Source: an uncultured Eubacteriales bacterium
GTDB taxonomy: Bacteria; Bacillota; Clostridia; Oscillospirales; Oscillospiraceae
DNA: 64,000 bases
Direction: 5' to 3'
NCBI GenBank assembly: GCA_900316255.1
Contig: ONCI01000002.1
Coordinates: forward strand, 1 to 64,000
Positions within the stretch are counted from its first letter, which is position 1. The number at the start of each line of letters is the position of its first letter. Below, piece after piece: positions 25,224 to 34,172 of this stretch. Under the pieces are notes generated by a model that searched no databases, was not told the DNA's origin, and worked only from the letters and a program-made list of their open reading frames with translations. The position numbers and the translations under genes are program-made.

Positions 25224-25774
25224 AACGCTTCCTCCTCCAGAAAGGCACGCAGACGCTTGCGCAGGCGAAAGAGCAGGCTCTTGGTCCGGCTTTGGGTCCA
25301 GCCCAGGCGGGCGGAGATCTCCTCCACCGGGGCCAGATACCAGTAGCGAGCCACAAAAACCTTCTGCTCCGTTTCGCCAAGTCCCTCCACAAAACGGCGG
25401 ATGGCCTCACGAAGTTCCTGCAGTTCGATCTCCCGAACGGGGTCCGCCTCCGAGGGAAGACACTCCGCCAGCTCATCCAGGGCCAGGGACGTTTCCCCGC
25501 CGCCCCGCTTCTGCCGGGTCCGCTTTTCCAGGCGGTTGATCGCCAGGTTCCGGGTGATCCGCCCCAAAAAGGTGGAGAGCAGCGAGGGACGCTTGTCCGG
25601 CATGGCGTTCCAGGCCCGAAGCCAGGTGTCGTTGACACATTCCTCCGCGTCCTGCCGGTCGCTGCAGACCGCATAGGCGATATGATGGCAGTAACGGCCA
25701 TACTTATTGTCGGTTTCTGCGATGGCCCGCTCCGAGCGCTGCCAATAAAGATCCACGATCTCGCTGTCCGTCAT
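25217..25774 (-). CDS. RNA polymerase sigma factor, sigma-70 family (ECF)
   Basis: 185-aa ECF sigma factor. Region 2: IVDLYWQRSERAIAETDNKYG and SDRQDAEECVNDTWLRAWNAMP with LSTFLGRITRNLAINRL (about residues 5-85). Region 4: LAPVEEISARLGWTQSRTKSLLFRLRKRLR (about 145-178). The ATG at 25774 follows GGGAGGTG; the frame extends 31 codons further upstream without ribosome site. It is clearly a paralogue of the sigma factor at 21356 (shared QDAEECVND and the YWYLAPVEEI/YWFADPVKEI region-4 lead-in). Confidence 0.9.
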   Translation of the reverse strand: MTDSEIVDLYWQRSERAIAETDNKYGRYCHHIAYAVCSDRQDAEECVNDTWLRAWNAMPDKRPSLLSTFLGRITRNLAINRLEKRTRQKRGGGETSLALDELAECLPSEADPVREIELQELREAIRRFVEGLGETEQKVFVARYWYLAPVEEISARLGWTQSRTKSLLFRLRKRLRAFLEEEALW

Positions 25775-26162
25775 GGGCAGCACCTCCCTTCTACTCTTAA
25801 AAACCGCATTTTGACGGGATGGTTGCAGCAAAAGGGTTTTTTTGTTTTTCTTCCACAAATATAGCAAAATCTGGGAGCTCTGTGTCTTAAGCTTTCTTAA
25901 ATCCGATAGTCTTTCCCGGGAAAGACTGCTTTGGGCTCTATCTCTTTTCTCGAAAACGGGATCGAGATCTTACAAAAAAACCACACACTTTGTGCAATTG
26001 ATTTACATAAGTATATTATTCTGTTGTTATGTCTATGTATTGGGATCAGAACGGCGTGATGAGGGCACAGGGTGAATTGCCTGAAGGACAAGAGAGGGTC
26101 GCCCGGGCCATCCGGCCCTGCGCGGAAGCAGGCGATTTCCGCCCGGGCATGGACGCAAAAAG
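25775..26162. other. 388-bp AT-rich stretch without a gene
   Basis: Contains the leader of the sigma gene, long A/T runs (25840-25855, 25970-25985) and several TATA-like hexamers, then from about 26060 GC-rich sequence up to the terminator. No open frame with a ribosome site; I see no recognisable RNA gene. Confidence 0.5.
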
Positions 26163-26199
26163 GGCGCGCTGAAAAATGCATTTTGCAGCGCGCCTTTTT
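26163..26199 (-). terminator. intrinsic terminator after the polysaccharide genes
   Basis: GGCGCGCTG / CAGCGCGCC stem, its loop itself pairing through AAAATGCATTTT, flanked by A- and T-runs. It ends the minus-strand operon whose last gene stops at 26234. Confidence 0.85.
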
Positions 26200-26233
26200 G
26201 GGGATTTCTGTAAAAGAAAGGGATGGACTCTGA

Positions 26234-27166
26234 TCAGCCGTTTTTCAGCTTCAGGAGAGCGGCGGAAAGCTTGTCCAGGCCATGATAGTTCATCCACATG
26301 ACCAGGCGGCGGGGAAAACTCTCCTGACGAAAGGCCGGAGAGGACCGGAGTTCCGGGATCTCTTGGTTTACATAATCTCTGATTTCCCGGATGATGGCGT
26401 CTTTATCCGCCGTATCGTGACGCCCGAGGCGGTTGATGCCGTCCAGCAGCGCGTGGTTCAGCACCAGCGCTTCATAGTCCTCCTGTCTGCCGGCCTCCCG
26501 CATGGGGGCCTTCAGCAGGTCCAGGATGGCAAGCAGATCCCGGTTCTTGCGGGAATTGTTGTTGTTCATGGTGGAGGTATGGCCGCAGCGGTAGCAGTAG
26601 AGCGGCTCCGGTACGGCGGCGAGCTTGTCGGTGCGCAGCAGGAGCAGGGCCACATAGGCCAGATCCTCATACCAGAGGCCTTCCGCAAAGCGCAGGTCTC
26701 CCAGGCTGCTGCGCCGCACCAGCTTGCTCCACACCTCTGTGGACATTTTAATGGGCCGCTCGTACTGAGACAGGGCGATATAGTCCCTCCGCCCGTCCGG
26801 CCAGCACTCCTCCGCGTCGCAGACCACCATGTCGGCGCCGGTCTCCTCGGCCTTGGCGATCATCTTTTCGTACATATCCGGCTTTACCCAGTCGTCACTG
26901 TCGGCAAAGCCCAGGAACTCCCCTTTTGCCAGGTCCAGCGCCAGATTCCTGGCCCGCCCCTGGCCGCCGTTTTCCACCGTGATCACCCGGATCCGCTCTG
27001 GTTCCCGGGCACGGTATTCCTCCAGGATCCCGGCAGAGCCGTCCCGGGAGCCGTCATCCACCAGGATGAGCTCGCTGTCCTTCACGTTCTGGGCCAGAAG
27101 AGAATCCAGGCAGGGGCACAGAAACTTTTCCGCGTTGTACACCGGGACGATTATGCTGAGCTTCAT
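26234..27166 (-). CDS. family 2 glycosyltransferase
   Basis: 310-aa GT-A transferase for surface polysaccharide synthesis. Nucleotide-binding MKLSIIVPVYNAEKF, LVDDGSRDGS (about 35-44), NGGQGRARNLA (about 66) and metal-binding FADSDDWV (about 87-94) are intact, and a WYEDLAYV acceptor/base motif lies near 165. No membrane segments. It overlaps the O-antigen-ligase-like gene by 4 bp, so both probably act on one glycan. Confidence 0.92.
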   Translation of the reverse strand: MKLSIIVPVYNAEKFLCPCLDSLLAQNVKDSELILVDDGSRDGSAGILEEYRAREPERIRVITVENGGQGRARNLALDLAKGEFLGFADSDDWVKPDMYEKMIAKAEETGADMVVCDAEECWPDGRRDYIALSQYERPIKMSTEVWSKLVRRSSLGDLRFAEGLWYEDLAYVALLLLRTDKLAAVPEPLYCYRCGHTSTMNNNNSRKNRDLLAILDLLKAPMREAGRQEDYEALVLNHALLDGINRLGRHDTADKDAIIREIRDYVNQEIPELRSSPAFRQESFPRRLVMWMNYHGLDKLSAALLKLKNG

Positions 27167-28599
27167 GCCTCCGCCTCCTTCCCCCGGGTCTGATACCAGA
27201 TCAGCGCCAGGATCAGCGCCAGGTAGATGGACACATTGGGCCGCCGGACCAGGGCGCCGGAAAACTGGGCCAGGCCCAGCTGCAGGCCCAGGGTCAGCGC
27301 CAGGGTGAAATTCAGCACCGTGAAGCTGCCGGAGAAATCCCGGCGCAGGGTGCGCAGGATCTGCAGGACAAAGTACAGGATGAAGCCCACATACAGGGCA
27401 AAGCCCAGATAGCCGTAGTAATAGAACACGGCGGGCCAGTCGTTTTCCATGTCGTAATCGCCCTCGGTATCCTGTCGGGAGGTCTCATAGCCCACCAGCT
27501 TGGTCAGGGTATCGGTCTCTTCCTTCCAGATCAGGGCGGCGTAGCTGCGCTCCATCACCCGGGTATCCGTCAGGCGGCCTGTGTTCGTGGTCATGCGATA
27601 CTGGATCAGCACCTTGTCCATGCCGAAGCGGTCGATCAGGTCCGGCAGGACACCCAGATACTGCCAGTAGTAGTGCGCAAAGACCTCCTTGACCACAGGG
27701 TCGGCAAAGCGCTCCTCAAAGCTCAGTTTGGTCACGTCGATGCCCTTTTCCAGCAGGGTCGCTTCGATCTCCCCGGAGGTATGGGTCTTGGCCAGGTGCT
27801 GGTCCACCCGATAGCGGGGCGTCCAGGGATAGATGACCACGGAGAAGACCATCAGCAGCACCAGAAGGATGAGCATCCCGCGCTTCAGCGGCCGTTTCAG
27901 CAGCAGCTTCTCTCCCAGCAGGAAGGCGGCATAGCCGCCGAAGATGCCGAAGATGCCGTAATAGCAGGCCTTGGTGCCGTTTGTGAGAAAGAGCGTCACC
28001 GCCGCCAGCGGGATCAGCACCGAAAGCCAGCGCTGCCTGGTTTTGAGGGCATAGCCCACGGCAAAGGAGGACAGGGTCACCAGCAGGATGCTGTTGGCGC
28101 AGCGGTTGTCGTCGATGACCCAGCCGCTGTAGCCCAGACCCACGCCGTAGGTCACGTTGCCGGTGCCCGTGAGCCGGGCGATCGGCACCGAGGCCGCCAT
28201 GATCATGGCCGCGATGAGAATGCCGCGGAGCGCCTGCTCCCGGGTCTGGGGCCGGCGAAGATACCAGAGAAAGCTCAGCGCCAGCACCGGCGCCTGGAGC
28301 ACCCGGACCAGATAGGCCAAATCATAGCGCAGATCGACGATGCCCACCCGGTAGCAGTTGAGCAGGCGCAGCAGGCAGAAGACGCCGATCACCGCAAAGC
28401 CCAGCAGCAGCGGCTTTTTCCGCTCCGCCTTCAGCAGGGCCACCAGCGGCAGGATCAGCAGCAGGGCCAGCCGGATATAGCCCGAGACCGTGCCGTTCTG
28501 ATTCTGGGTAAAATAGGCAACGGTATCCAGCAGCGGCTGGGCCGCGATCAGCAGCACAAGCCAGTGATCGGATAGCCAGGTTTTTTTCGTTTGTTCCAT
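27163..28599 (-). CDS. O-antigen ligase/polymerase-like membrane protein
   Basis: 478-aa integral membrane protein with about 10-12 hydrophobic segments and a large soluble loop at about residues 265-385, the layout of Wzy/WaaL-type polymerases and ligases. The long loop carries conserved-looking charged residues. I chose the ATG at 28599, preceded by GGGGGG at 7 bp; an earlier ATG at 28614 lies within the ribosome site. Overlaps the glycosyltransferase by 4 bp. The gene follows rplS on the same strand but is separated by a hairpin (28617-28653). Confidence 0.85.
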   Translation of the reverse strand: MEQTKKTWLSDHWLVLLIAAQPLLDTVAYFTQNQNGTVSGYIRLALLLILPLVALLKAERKKPLLLGFAVIGVFCLLRLLNCYRVGIVDLRYDLAYLVRVLQAPVLALSFLWYLRRPQTREQALRGILIAAMIMAASVPIARLTGTGNVTYGVGLGYSGWVIDDNRCANSILLVTLSSFAVGYALKTRQRWLSVLIPLAAVTLFLTNGTKACYYGIFGIFGGYAAFLLGEKLLLKRPLKRGMLILLVLLMVFSVVIYPWTPRYRVDQHLAKTHTSGEIEATLLEKGIDVTKLSFEERFADPVVKEVFAHYYWQYLGVLPDLIDRFGMDKVLIQYRMTTNTGRLTDTRVMERSYAALIWKEETDTLTKLVGYETSRQDTEGDYDMENDWPAVFYYYGYLGFALYVGFILYFVLQILRTLRRDFSGSFTVLNFTLALTLGLQLGLAQFSGALVRRPNVSIYLALILALIWYQTRGKEAEA

Positions 28600-28616
28600 A
28601 GAATGACCCCCCATAA

Positions 28617-28653
28617 GTTTTATGGCGCCTCCCGACGGAAGACGCCATAAAAC
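28617..28653 (-). terminator. hairpin between rplS and the polymerase gene
   Basis: 11-bp stem (GTTTTATGGCG / CGCCATAAAAC) with a 15-nt loop. No U-run follows on the minus strand, so it may only attenuate or protect the rplS transcript. Confidence 0.55.
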
Positions 28654-28665
28654 ATGTGAGATTGC

Positions 28666-29007
28666 TTACAGTCTCTCCTTGACCTTGGCCTTCTTGCCCA
28701 CGCGGTCGCGCAGGTAGTAGAGCTTGGCTCTGCGGACCTTGCCCTTGCGGACGGTGGTGACAGAAACGATGGAGGGAGAGTGCACCGGGAAGACCTTCTC
28801 GCAGCCGACGCCGTAGGAGATGCGGCGGACGGTGATGGTCTCGTTGATGCCGCCATGCTTCTTGGCAATGATGGTGCCTTCGAAAGCCTGGGTACGCTCG
28901 CGGTTGCCTTCCTTGACGCGGACGAGGACACGCACGGTGTCGCCCACGTTCATCTCAGGCAGCTCGGGCTTCATGTAGCGCTCACTGAGAATTTTAACCA
29001 GATCCAT
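28666..29007 (-). CDS. rplS: 50S ribosomal protein L19
   Basis: 113-aa ribosomal protein at the 30S-50S interface. The full family pattern is visible: [29 protein letters not shown] split over residues about 19-47, [18 protein letters not shown] at about 62-79 and [16 protein letters not shown] at the C-terminus. Start is the ATG at 29007 with GAGG upstream; an upstream in-frame ATG at 29037 lies in the leader. A strong promoter at 29120-29148 gives a ~105-nt leader. Confidence 0.98.
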   Translation of the reverse strand: MDLVKILSERYMKPELPEMNVGDTVRVLVRVKEGNRERTQAFEGTIIAKKHGGINETITVRRISYGVGCEKVFPVHSPSIVSVTTVRKGKVRRAKLYYLRDRVGKKAKVKERL

Positions 29008-29148
29008 AATACGATCCTCTTTCCTATAGACGTTCAATACCGGAGGCTCTGGCTCTCAACCCAGGCGCGGCAGCGGACCGCCTTTCTATGCCGGCGGGAA
29101 CTCCCGCGCAAGCTGTAGTATTGTAGCACAGTTTTCCCGGTATTGCAA
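29008..29148 (-). promoter_or_regulatory. rplS promoter and structured leader
   Basis: On the minus strand TTGCAA (29143-29148) and TACAAT (29120-29125) are 17 bp apart. The ~105-nt leader contains a GCGGGA-GTT-CCCGC hairpin right after the start and a second pairing GGAGGCTCT region. L19 leaders with autoregulatory structure are known in Firmicutes; whether this one belongs to that family needs a covariance-model search. Confidence 0.6.
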
Positions 29149-29205
29149 GAGCTTTTTTCCCGGGAAACGGCGGTTTTTTCGCGTCCGAGGCAGGGAGAGC
29201 CGCTC

Positions 29206-30342
29206 TCAGGGCTCCAGCACCGTGTCCCAGATCCCGGCGACCTTTTCCCTGGAGTAATCCCGGGCGTGCAGCATGGCCTCCCGAGCCATCTCCAGGCGGC
29301 GGGGCTCATCCTCCATCAGCTCCATCAGGCGCGCGGCAAAGGCCTCCCGATCCCCGTCCGGGACCAGGATCCCGTCGACGCCGGGACGGATCACCGCCGC
29401 GGGTCCCACCCGCACATCAAAGGCCACGCAGGGCAGGCCGCAGCTGAGCGCCTCCAGCAGCACGAAGGGGAAGCCCTCGCTGACAGAGGTCATGGCGTAG
29501 AGCGAGGCACGCTTCATCTCCTCCTCCACGCCGGCGGGAGAAAGCCTTCCGGTAAACACCACAGCGTCCTTCAGGCCCAGGTCCGCGGTTTTTTGCTCCA
29601 GCTTCTCCAGCTCCGGGCCGTCCCCCACGATGTGCAGGCTCCAGTCCGGATGCTTTTCCCGGGTCATGGCAAAGCAGTCGATCAGCCGGTCAAAGCCCTT
29701 TTCCCAGGACATGCGGCCCACGGCCACGATCCGCTTTTCCTTCTCCTCCAGAGAGAAGGGCTCCGGGAAATGCTCCAGAAAATTGGGGATTGAGACCACC
29801 CGGGTCTTTGCCTTTGCGGGGATCCACTGCCGAACTTCCTCCGCGAGACCGGGGGTCAGCATCACCACCACGTCCAGGCCGCTGTAGCCGTGGCGGAAGC
29901 CGTCCAGGTAGCGCAGATTGAAGCAGTGATCCTCGTGGACCTGGGCGATCTTCCAGACCTTGGGGTCCCCCAGCAGGGAGAGGACCAGATTGTCCTCGTG
30001 CCGGGTGGTGATCAGGATCCCGTCGTGGATGGAGCGGATAGTCCTTTGGATCGCCATCTTCTTCTCTGCCAGGACCTTTACCGCATGGACGCTCTCCCGC
30101 AGGAAGGCGATCGGCTTCCTGGCGCGGAGGGCGGCATGCCACTCCTTCTGATTGGGTCGATCCTTCAGCAGATAGCGCACCTTGACCCGCTCATCCAGCG
30201 GGTAGGCCGGGGCATTCGGCATGTCATAGACGCTGATGATCTCCACCGGGTAGCGCTGCACAAAGAGGTTCGCCATGCTGCAGATGGCCTTTTCCACCCC
30301 GCCGTAGGCCAGGTGCAGGGCCAAAATCCGTATCGTTTTCAT
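29206..30342 (-). CDS. family 4 glycosyltransferase
   Basis: 378-aa GT-B transferase. N-terminal acceptor domain with GGVEKAICSMANLF (about 14-27); C-terminal donor domain with IVAVGRMSWEKGFDRLI (about 208-224), VGDGPELEKLE and the nucleotide-sugar EX7E motif SEGFPFVLLEALSCGLP (about 292-308). Probably makes a cell-surface glycan or teichoic-type polymer. It is 9 bp downstream of the TIGR03936 gene on the same strand, an unusual neighbour. Confidence 0.92.
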   Translation of the reverse strand: MKTIRILALHLAYGGVEKAICSMANLFVQRYPVEIISVYDMPNAPAYPLDERVKVRYLLKDRPNQKEWHAALRARKPIAFLRESVHAVKVLAEKKMAIQRTIRSIHDGILITTRHEDNLVLSLLGDPKVWKIAQVHEDHCFNLRYLDGFRHGYSGLDVVVMLTPGLAEEVRQWIPAKAKTRVVSIPNFLEHFPEPFSLEEKEKRIVAVGRMSWEKGFDRLIDCFAMTREKHPDWSLHIVGDGPELEKLEQKTADLGLKDAVVFTGRLSPAGVEEEMKRASLYAMTSVSEGFPFVLLEALSCGLPCVAFDVRVGPAAVIRPGVDGILVPDGDREAFAARLMELMEDEPRRLEMAREAMLHARDYSREKVAGIWDTVLEP

Positions 30343-30351
30343 GGCGGCACC

Positions 30352-31014
30352 TCAGCGATACACCTGCATCCCGACGTCGTAGGTCTCGATGCGGGTGAAT
30401 TTGGCAAAGTCCGGCGCCAGCTCCGGACGGAGCTGCCGCAGGGCCTCCGCCAGCAGCTCCGGGTTGATGGTGGGCTCCTGGGCGGAGAGAACAGCAGTTA
30501 TGTCAACCTTTTTCTCTCCCGGTGTGAAGCGGATCTCCCGAATGCCGGGACAGATGTCCGTCTCTCCCATGCCGCGCTTGGTCTTCTTGGTGATGACGAT
30601 GGTCTCCTGCCGGTAGAATTTCTGCAGGGCGGCTGCCATCTCAGCAGGGTCCCGCTCATCATAGTCAAAGTGCCCCTCCACCTGCAGCCACTTGAGCTCG
30701 GCCACCTTGCGCTGCGGCTCATAGGCCTCCAGCACCCGGATGCCCTCTGGCATCACGGCGGTGAGCCTTTCGGGCAGCTCCTGCAGATTCGCTTCCCCCT
30801 TCAGCTTGAAATCCATGATCTCGCAGAGGCTCCCGGTGCCCACGGAGAGGGGCAGGGCAATGGCGATCTGGGGATGGGGGTTGAAGCCCTCGGAGTATTT
30901 GAGGGGCAGGCCAGCCCGGTTGAAGGCCCGCTGCATGGTGTGCATCAGGTCCAGGTGGGAGATATAGACGGCGCGGCCCGTCTTTTCAAAACGCAGTCTC
31001 AGCTTATCGCTCAT
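30352..31014 (-). CDS. TIGR03936 family (DUF2344) radical-SAM-associated protein
   Basis: 220-aa partner protein. The N-terminal RLRFEKTGRAVYISHLDLMHTMQRAFNRAGLP and SEGFNPHPQIAIALPLSVG blocks (about residues 5-65) are the family hallmark. It is always linked to the TIGR03960 radical SAM protein, here with an 11-bp gene overlap. Function of the pair is unknown; a tRNA or ribosome modification role has been suggested from genomic context only. Confidence 0.92.
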   Translation of the reverse strand: MSDKLRLRFEKTGRAVYISHLDLMHTMQRAFNRAGLPLKYSEGFNPHPQIAIALPLSVGTGSLCEIMDFKLKGEANLQELPERLTAVMPEGIRVLEAYEPQRKVAELKWLQVEGHFDYDERDPAEMAAALQKFYRQETIVITKKTKRGMGETDICPGIREIRFTPGEKKVDITAVLSAQEPTINPELLAEALRQLRPELAPDFAKFTRIETYDVGMQVYR

Positions 31015-32845
31015 CGCACTTGATCCCTCCTGTCAGGAGTTTGGCGGCGCCGCAGGCGGCGCACTGGTGCCGGCAGTCCGGCGAGAGCCGGGACTCGTAG
31101 CACATCTCCCGCTCGTGCCAGAGGTGGGCCTTGCGCACGCCCACATCGATATGATCCCAGGGCAGGATCTCGTCCTTCCCCGCTTCCCGGTGGGCGTAGA
31201 AATCCACGTCCACGCCGCAGGTCTGAAAGGCGTCCATCCAGCGCCGGAAGGAGAAGAAGTCCGTCCAGGCGTCCAGCCGGCCGCCCTGCCGCCAGACTTC
31301 CTCGATGGCGTCGGCCACCCGGCGGTCGCCCTTGGAGAGCACCGCCTCGATGAGGCTGGTCTCCGCGTCGTGCCAGTTGTAGGTCACGTTCCGGGCGGTG
31401 ATGGCGGAGCGCAGCAGGTTCACCCGGCGCAGGTATTCCTCCAGGGGGATCTGGGCCTCCCACTGGAAGGGGCTCTGGGGCTTGGGGATGAAGCAGGAGG
31501 TGGAGATGGTGATCTTCACGCCCCGGTTCTTGTTTTTGGCGTTCACCCGCCAGCAGTGGAGGATCTGGTTGGCCATCTCGGCGATGCCCAGGATGTCCTC
31601 GTCCGTCTCGGTGGGCAGGCCCAGCATGTAATAGAGCTTCACCGTGTTCCAGCCGCCGGCAAAGGCGATGGAGCAGGTGTGCAGCACGTCCTCGTCGGTG
31701 ACGTTTTTGTTCACCGCGTCCCGCAGGCGCTGGCTGCCGCCCTCCACGGCAAAGGTCAGGCCGCTCTTGCGCACCTTCTGCAGCCGCTCCATGATCTCCA
31801 TGGAGAAGTTGTCCGCCCGGAGGGAAGGCAGGGACAGGCCGATGCTGTGGGGCTCGCAGTATGCCAATAGCCCGTCGCAGAGGGCGGGAAGCTGGCGATA
31901 GTCACTGGTGGACAGGGAGAGCAGGGTCACGTCCTCGTGACCGGTGTTCTCCAGGGATTCGATGCCCTGGCGGATCAGGGTCTCCGGCTTCTTGGCCCGG
32001 AGGGGGCGGTACACATGCCCCGCCTGGCAGAAGCGGCAGCCCCGGGGGCAGCCGCGGAAGAGCTCCAGACTCACCCGGTCGTGGACCACCTCGGTGCTGG
32101 GCACGATGGGCTTTGTGGGGAAGGGCACCTTGTCCAGATCCGAGATGATGCGCTTCGTGACCCGGGCGGGAGCGCCGTCCTGCGGCGTCACGGAAGCCAC
32201 GGTGCCGTCGGCGTTGTAGCGCACCTCGTAGAGCGAGGGCACGTACACGCCCTGGATCTGCGCTGCCTTCACCAGAAAATCGTGCTTGGACCAGCCAGAG
32301 AGCTTGGCCTCCCGCAGCAGGGTCAGCAGCTCGTTATCCACCTCTTCCCCCTCGCCCACCACGAAGAGGTCCAGGAAGGGGGCCATGGGCTCGGCGTTCA
32401 CCGCGGCGGTGCCGCCGGCCCAGATGAGAGGCAGCAGGTTTGGCCGGTCCGCCGTGCGCAGGGGGATCCCCGCCATGTCCAGCATGTCCAGCACAGTGGT
32501 ATAGGCCATCTCATAGCCGATGGAAAAGGCCAGGGAGTCAAAGTCCCCCACCGGGTCCCCGCTCTCCAGAGCGTAAAGGGGGATGCCCGCCTTCTTCATC
32601 TCCGCATACATGTCCCCCCAAGGGGCAAAGACCCGCTCGCACCACACAAAGGGAAGGCTGTTCATGGTGTCGTAGAGGATGCTCATGCCCAGGTTGGACA
32701 TGCCGATTTCATAGGTGTCGGGGAAGCAGAAGGCCAGACGCAGGTCCACCTGGCTTTTGTCCTTGAGGATCTGATTGTATTCGCCGCCGGTATAGCGGGC
32801 GGGCTTTTGCACCCGGGGAAGGATTCGTTCCAGCGCTTTATCCAT
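31004..32845 (-). CDS. TIGR03960 family B12-binding-domain radical SAM protein
   Basis: 613-aa protein: N-terminal cobalamin-binding-like region (about residues 30-210), radical SAM domain with the cluster motif CPRGCRFCQAG (C-X3-C-X2-C, about residues 272-280) and a C-terminal DUF (about 450-613) ending in a cysteine set (CRHQCAACGAAKLL). Start ATG at 32845 with AGGAG upstream. The coupled DUF2344 gene follows. Reaction unknown. Confidence 0.94.
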   Translation of the reverse strand: MDKALERILPRVQKPARYTGGEYNQILKDKSQVDLRLAFCFPDTYEIGMSNLGMSILYDTMNSLPFVWCERVFAPWGDMYAEMKKAGIPLYALESGDPVGDFDSLAFSIGYEMAYTTVLDMLDMAGIPLRTADRPNLLPLIWAGGTAAVNAEPMAPFLDLFVVGEGEEVDNELLTLLREAKLSGWSKHDFLVKAAQIQGVYVPSLYEVRYNADGTVASVTPQDGAPARVTKRIISDLDKVPFPTKPIVPSTEVVHDRVSLELFRGCPRGCRFCQAGHVYRPLRAKKPETLIRQGIESLENTGHEDVTLLSLSTSDYRQLPALCDGLLAYCEPHSIGLSLPSLRADNFSMEIMERLQKVRKSGLTFAVEGGSQRLRDAVNKNVTDEDVLHTCSIAFAGGWNTVKLYYMLGLPTETDEDILGIAEMANQILHCWRVNAKNKNRGVKITISTSCFIPKPQSPFQWEAQIPLEEYLRRVNLLRSAITARNVTYNWHDAETSLIEAVLSKGDRRVADAIEEVWRQGGRLDAWTDFFSFRRWMDAFQTCGVDVDFYAHREAGKDEILPWDHIDVGVRKAHLWHEREMCYESRLSPDCRHQCAACGAAKLLTGGIKCDER

Positions 32846-32909
32846 GGCACACTCCTGACAGTATTCTTTCGGTTCTTATCTTATATAGTTTAACGTATTT
32901 TTCCTCTTT

Positions 32910-33482
32910 TTACAAGTCCTCCCGCAGAAGAAGCCAGAGTCCCGGCAGCAGCGGCGCCGCCCCCTTCCCTTCCAGGGCAAAGACCACGCCGCAGGCGCAG
33001 AGCCCGAAGCCCATACCAAAGCCCAGGATCCGGCAGATCCGCTCGCCCCGGCGGCTGCCCAGCGCGGCGCAGAGCAGGGGCGAGAGGAGTCTGCCCCCGT
33101 CCAGAGGCGGCGCGGGGAGCAGATTGAAGAAGCTCAGCAGCAGGCTGATCCCCGCGGTGAGGCTGAGCCAGTCCTGCCCCGTCTTCCGCCAGAGGAAGGA
33201 GGCGAGAAAGGCGTAGAGCAGGCCCGCCGCCGGTCCCGCCGCGGCAATGAGCGCATGGCCAAGAGGCGAAGTCTCCCCGGCGTAGTCCAGGCGAAAGCCT
33301 CCCGCCTCCGCACAGAAGCCGCGGAGGCGGAGGCCCAGGGCCAGGATCGCCGCAACATGCCCCAGCTCGTGGGCCAGAATGGCAGGCAGCAGGGCCAGCA
33401 GCTCCCGGCCCCGCAGGAAGAAGAACAGAGCCGCCGCGAGAAAGGCCGCTCCGGGACTTGCCTCCAGGCGCAGCTTCCTCAT
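32910..33482 (-). CDS. SpoIVFB-like site-2 protease (M50)
   Basis: 190-aa membrane metalloprotease. HELGH at about residues 37-41 supplies the zinc ligands and the distal NLLPAPPLDGGR (about 118-129) supplies the third; several membrane segments surround them. In sporulating bacteria the SpoIVFB protease matures pro-sigma-K in the mother cell. The ATG at 33482 overlaps the stop of the 71-aa upstream gene as ATGA. A longer reading of the frame to 33773 crosses that gene and is not used. Assignment to SpoIVFB rather than another M50 family rests on size and gene context. Confidence 0.82.
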   Translation of the reverse strand: MRKLRLEASPGAAFLAAALFFFLRGRELLALLPAILAHELGHVAAILALGLRLRGFCAEAGGFRLDYAGETSPLGHALIAAAGPAAGLLYAFLASFLWRKTGQDWLSLTAGISLLLSFFNLLPAPPLDGGRLLSPLLCAALGSRRGERICRILGFGMGFGLCACGVVFALEGKGAAPLLPGLWLLLREDL

Positions 33483-33694
33483 GGTCGCTCCCCCGGCGCC
33501 AGCACGGCAATGCGCTCCTCTTCCCCGGAGAAGGCCCTGCCCCAGGCCTCCACCGCCTCCACGCTGCCCGGGCAGAAGATCTCCTCCGCACGCAGGCGCA
33601 GCTCCTCTGCCCGTCCCGGAAACAGCAGCTTCAGAAGGCCCAGCAGTACCAGCAGCGCAGCCCAGGTCAAAAGGCTTTGCTTTTTCACAGACAT
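33479..33694 (-). CDS. 71-aa single-pass protein upstream of the SpoIVFB-like protease
   Basis: MSVKKQSLLTWAALLVLLGL: a positively charged N-terminus and one membrane helix (about residues 8-26), then a ~45-residue outer segment containing a single cysteine. Translationally coupled (ATGA) to the protease. In Bacillus and many Clostridia this position is held by SpoIVFA, a membrane protein with a C-terminal M23 domain that restrains SpoIVFB; here only an anchor and short tail remain. It may be a minimal regulator or a truncated relic; homology cannot be shown by eye. Confidence 0.65.
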   Translation of the reverse strand: MSVKKQSLLTWAALLVLLGLLKLLFPGRAEELRLRAEEIFCPGSVEAVEAWGRAFSGEEERIAVLAPGERP

Positions 33695-33825
33695 CCCTCC
33701 CCCGGATGGTCAGTCTATGCCCCCGGGGCGGGAAAGATGCCCGAGTCATGAAATGTGAACCGCCATAGGACATAGCATGCGCGTGAAGGCAATTTCAGGC
33801 CATCCTGTCCTCAAATCGCACGCTT

Positions 33826-33964
33826 GCCTCTCCCCGCGTCGGGGGAAAGTGCCATCGCGCTGCCAGTGGCAAAAGAAGCACTCCTGCCTCTCCCCGCGTC
33901 GGGGGAAAGTGCCATCGCGCTGCCAGTGGCAAAAGAAGCACTCCTGCCTCTCCCCGCGTCGGGG
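33826..33964. repeat. 60-bp tandem repeat, two identical copies and a partial third
   Basis: Copies at 33826-33885 and 33886-33945 are identical over all 60 bp; a third begins at 33946 and diverges after CGGGG. Each contains CTCTCCCCGCGTCGGGG and TGCCAGTGGCA. The sequence belongs to the CTCTCC/GGAGAG dispersed repeat family; 33965-34131 continues with further such hairpins and no gene. Identity of copies implies very recent duplication. Confidence 0.85.
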
Positions 33965-34131
33965 AGAGGTGTCACGAAGTGACGGAGAGGGGCCGCTGCT
34001 GACGGAGGGCTTGTCGCCCTGTCCGCAGAGCCTTCCCCTCTCAGGCGCTTTCGCGCCATCCCCCCCTCTCGCTTTCGGCGTGGGCAAGACAAAAAACGCG
34101 CTGCAAGCCGAGCCCCGCGGGCATTTTTCTC

Positions 34132-34160
34132 TTGACATTTGCCGGAACAGTCATTATAAT
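34132..34160 (+). promoter_or_regulatory. sigma-A promoter of tRNA-Pro
   Basis: TTGACA (34132-34137) and TATAAT (34155-34160), exact consensus with 17-bp spacing, 12 bp before the tRNA. Confidence 0.9.
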
Positions 34161-34172
34161 AAACAGGCTTTA

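Noticed and set aside
27163..29007. rplS and polysaccharide genes as one intended operon
   Set aside because: A hairpin separates them and their roles are unrelated; read-through is possible but not supported by sequence alone.
33826..33964. Possible CRISPR array
   Set aside because: Copies are contiguous with no unique spacers, and there are only two full units; no cas genes nearby.
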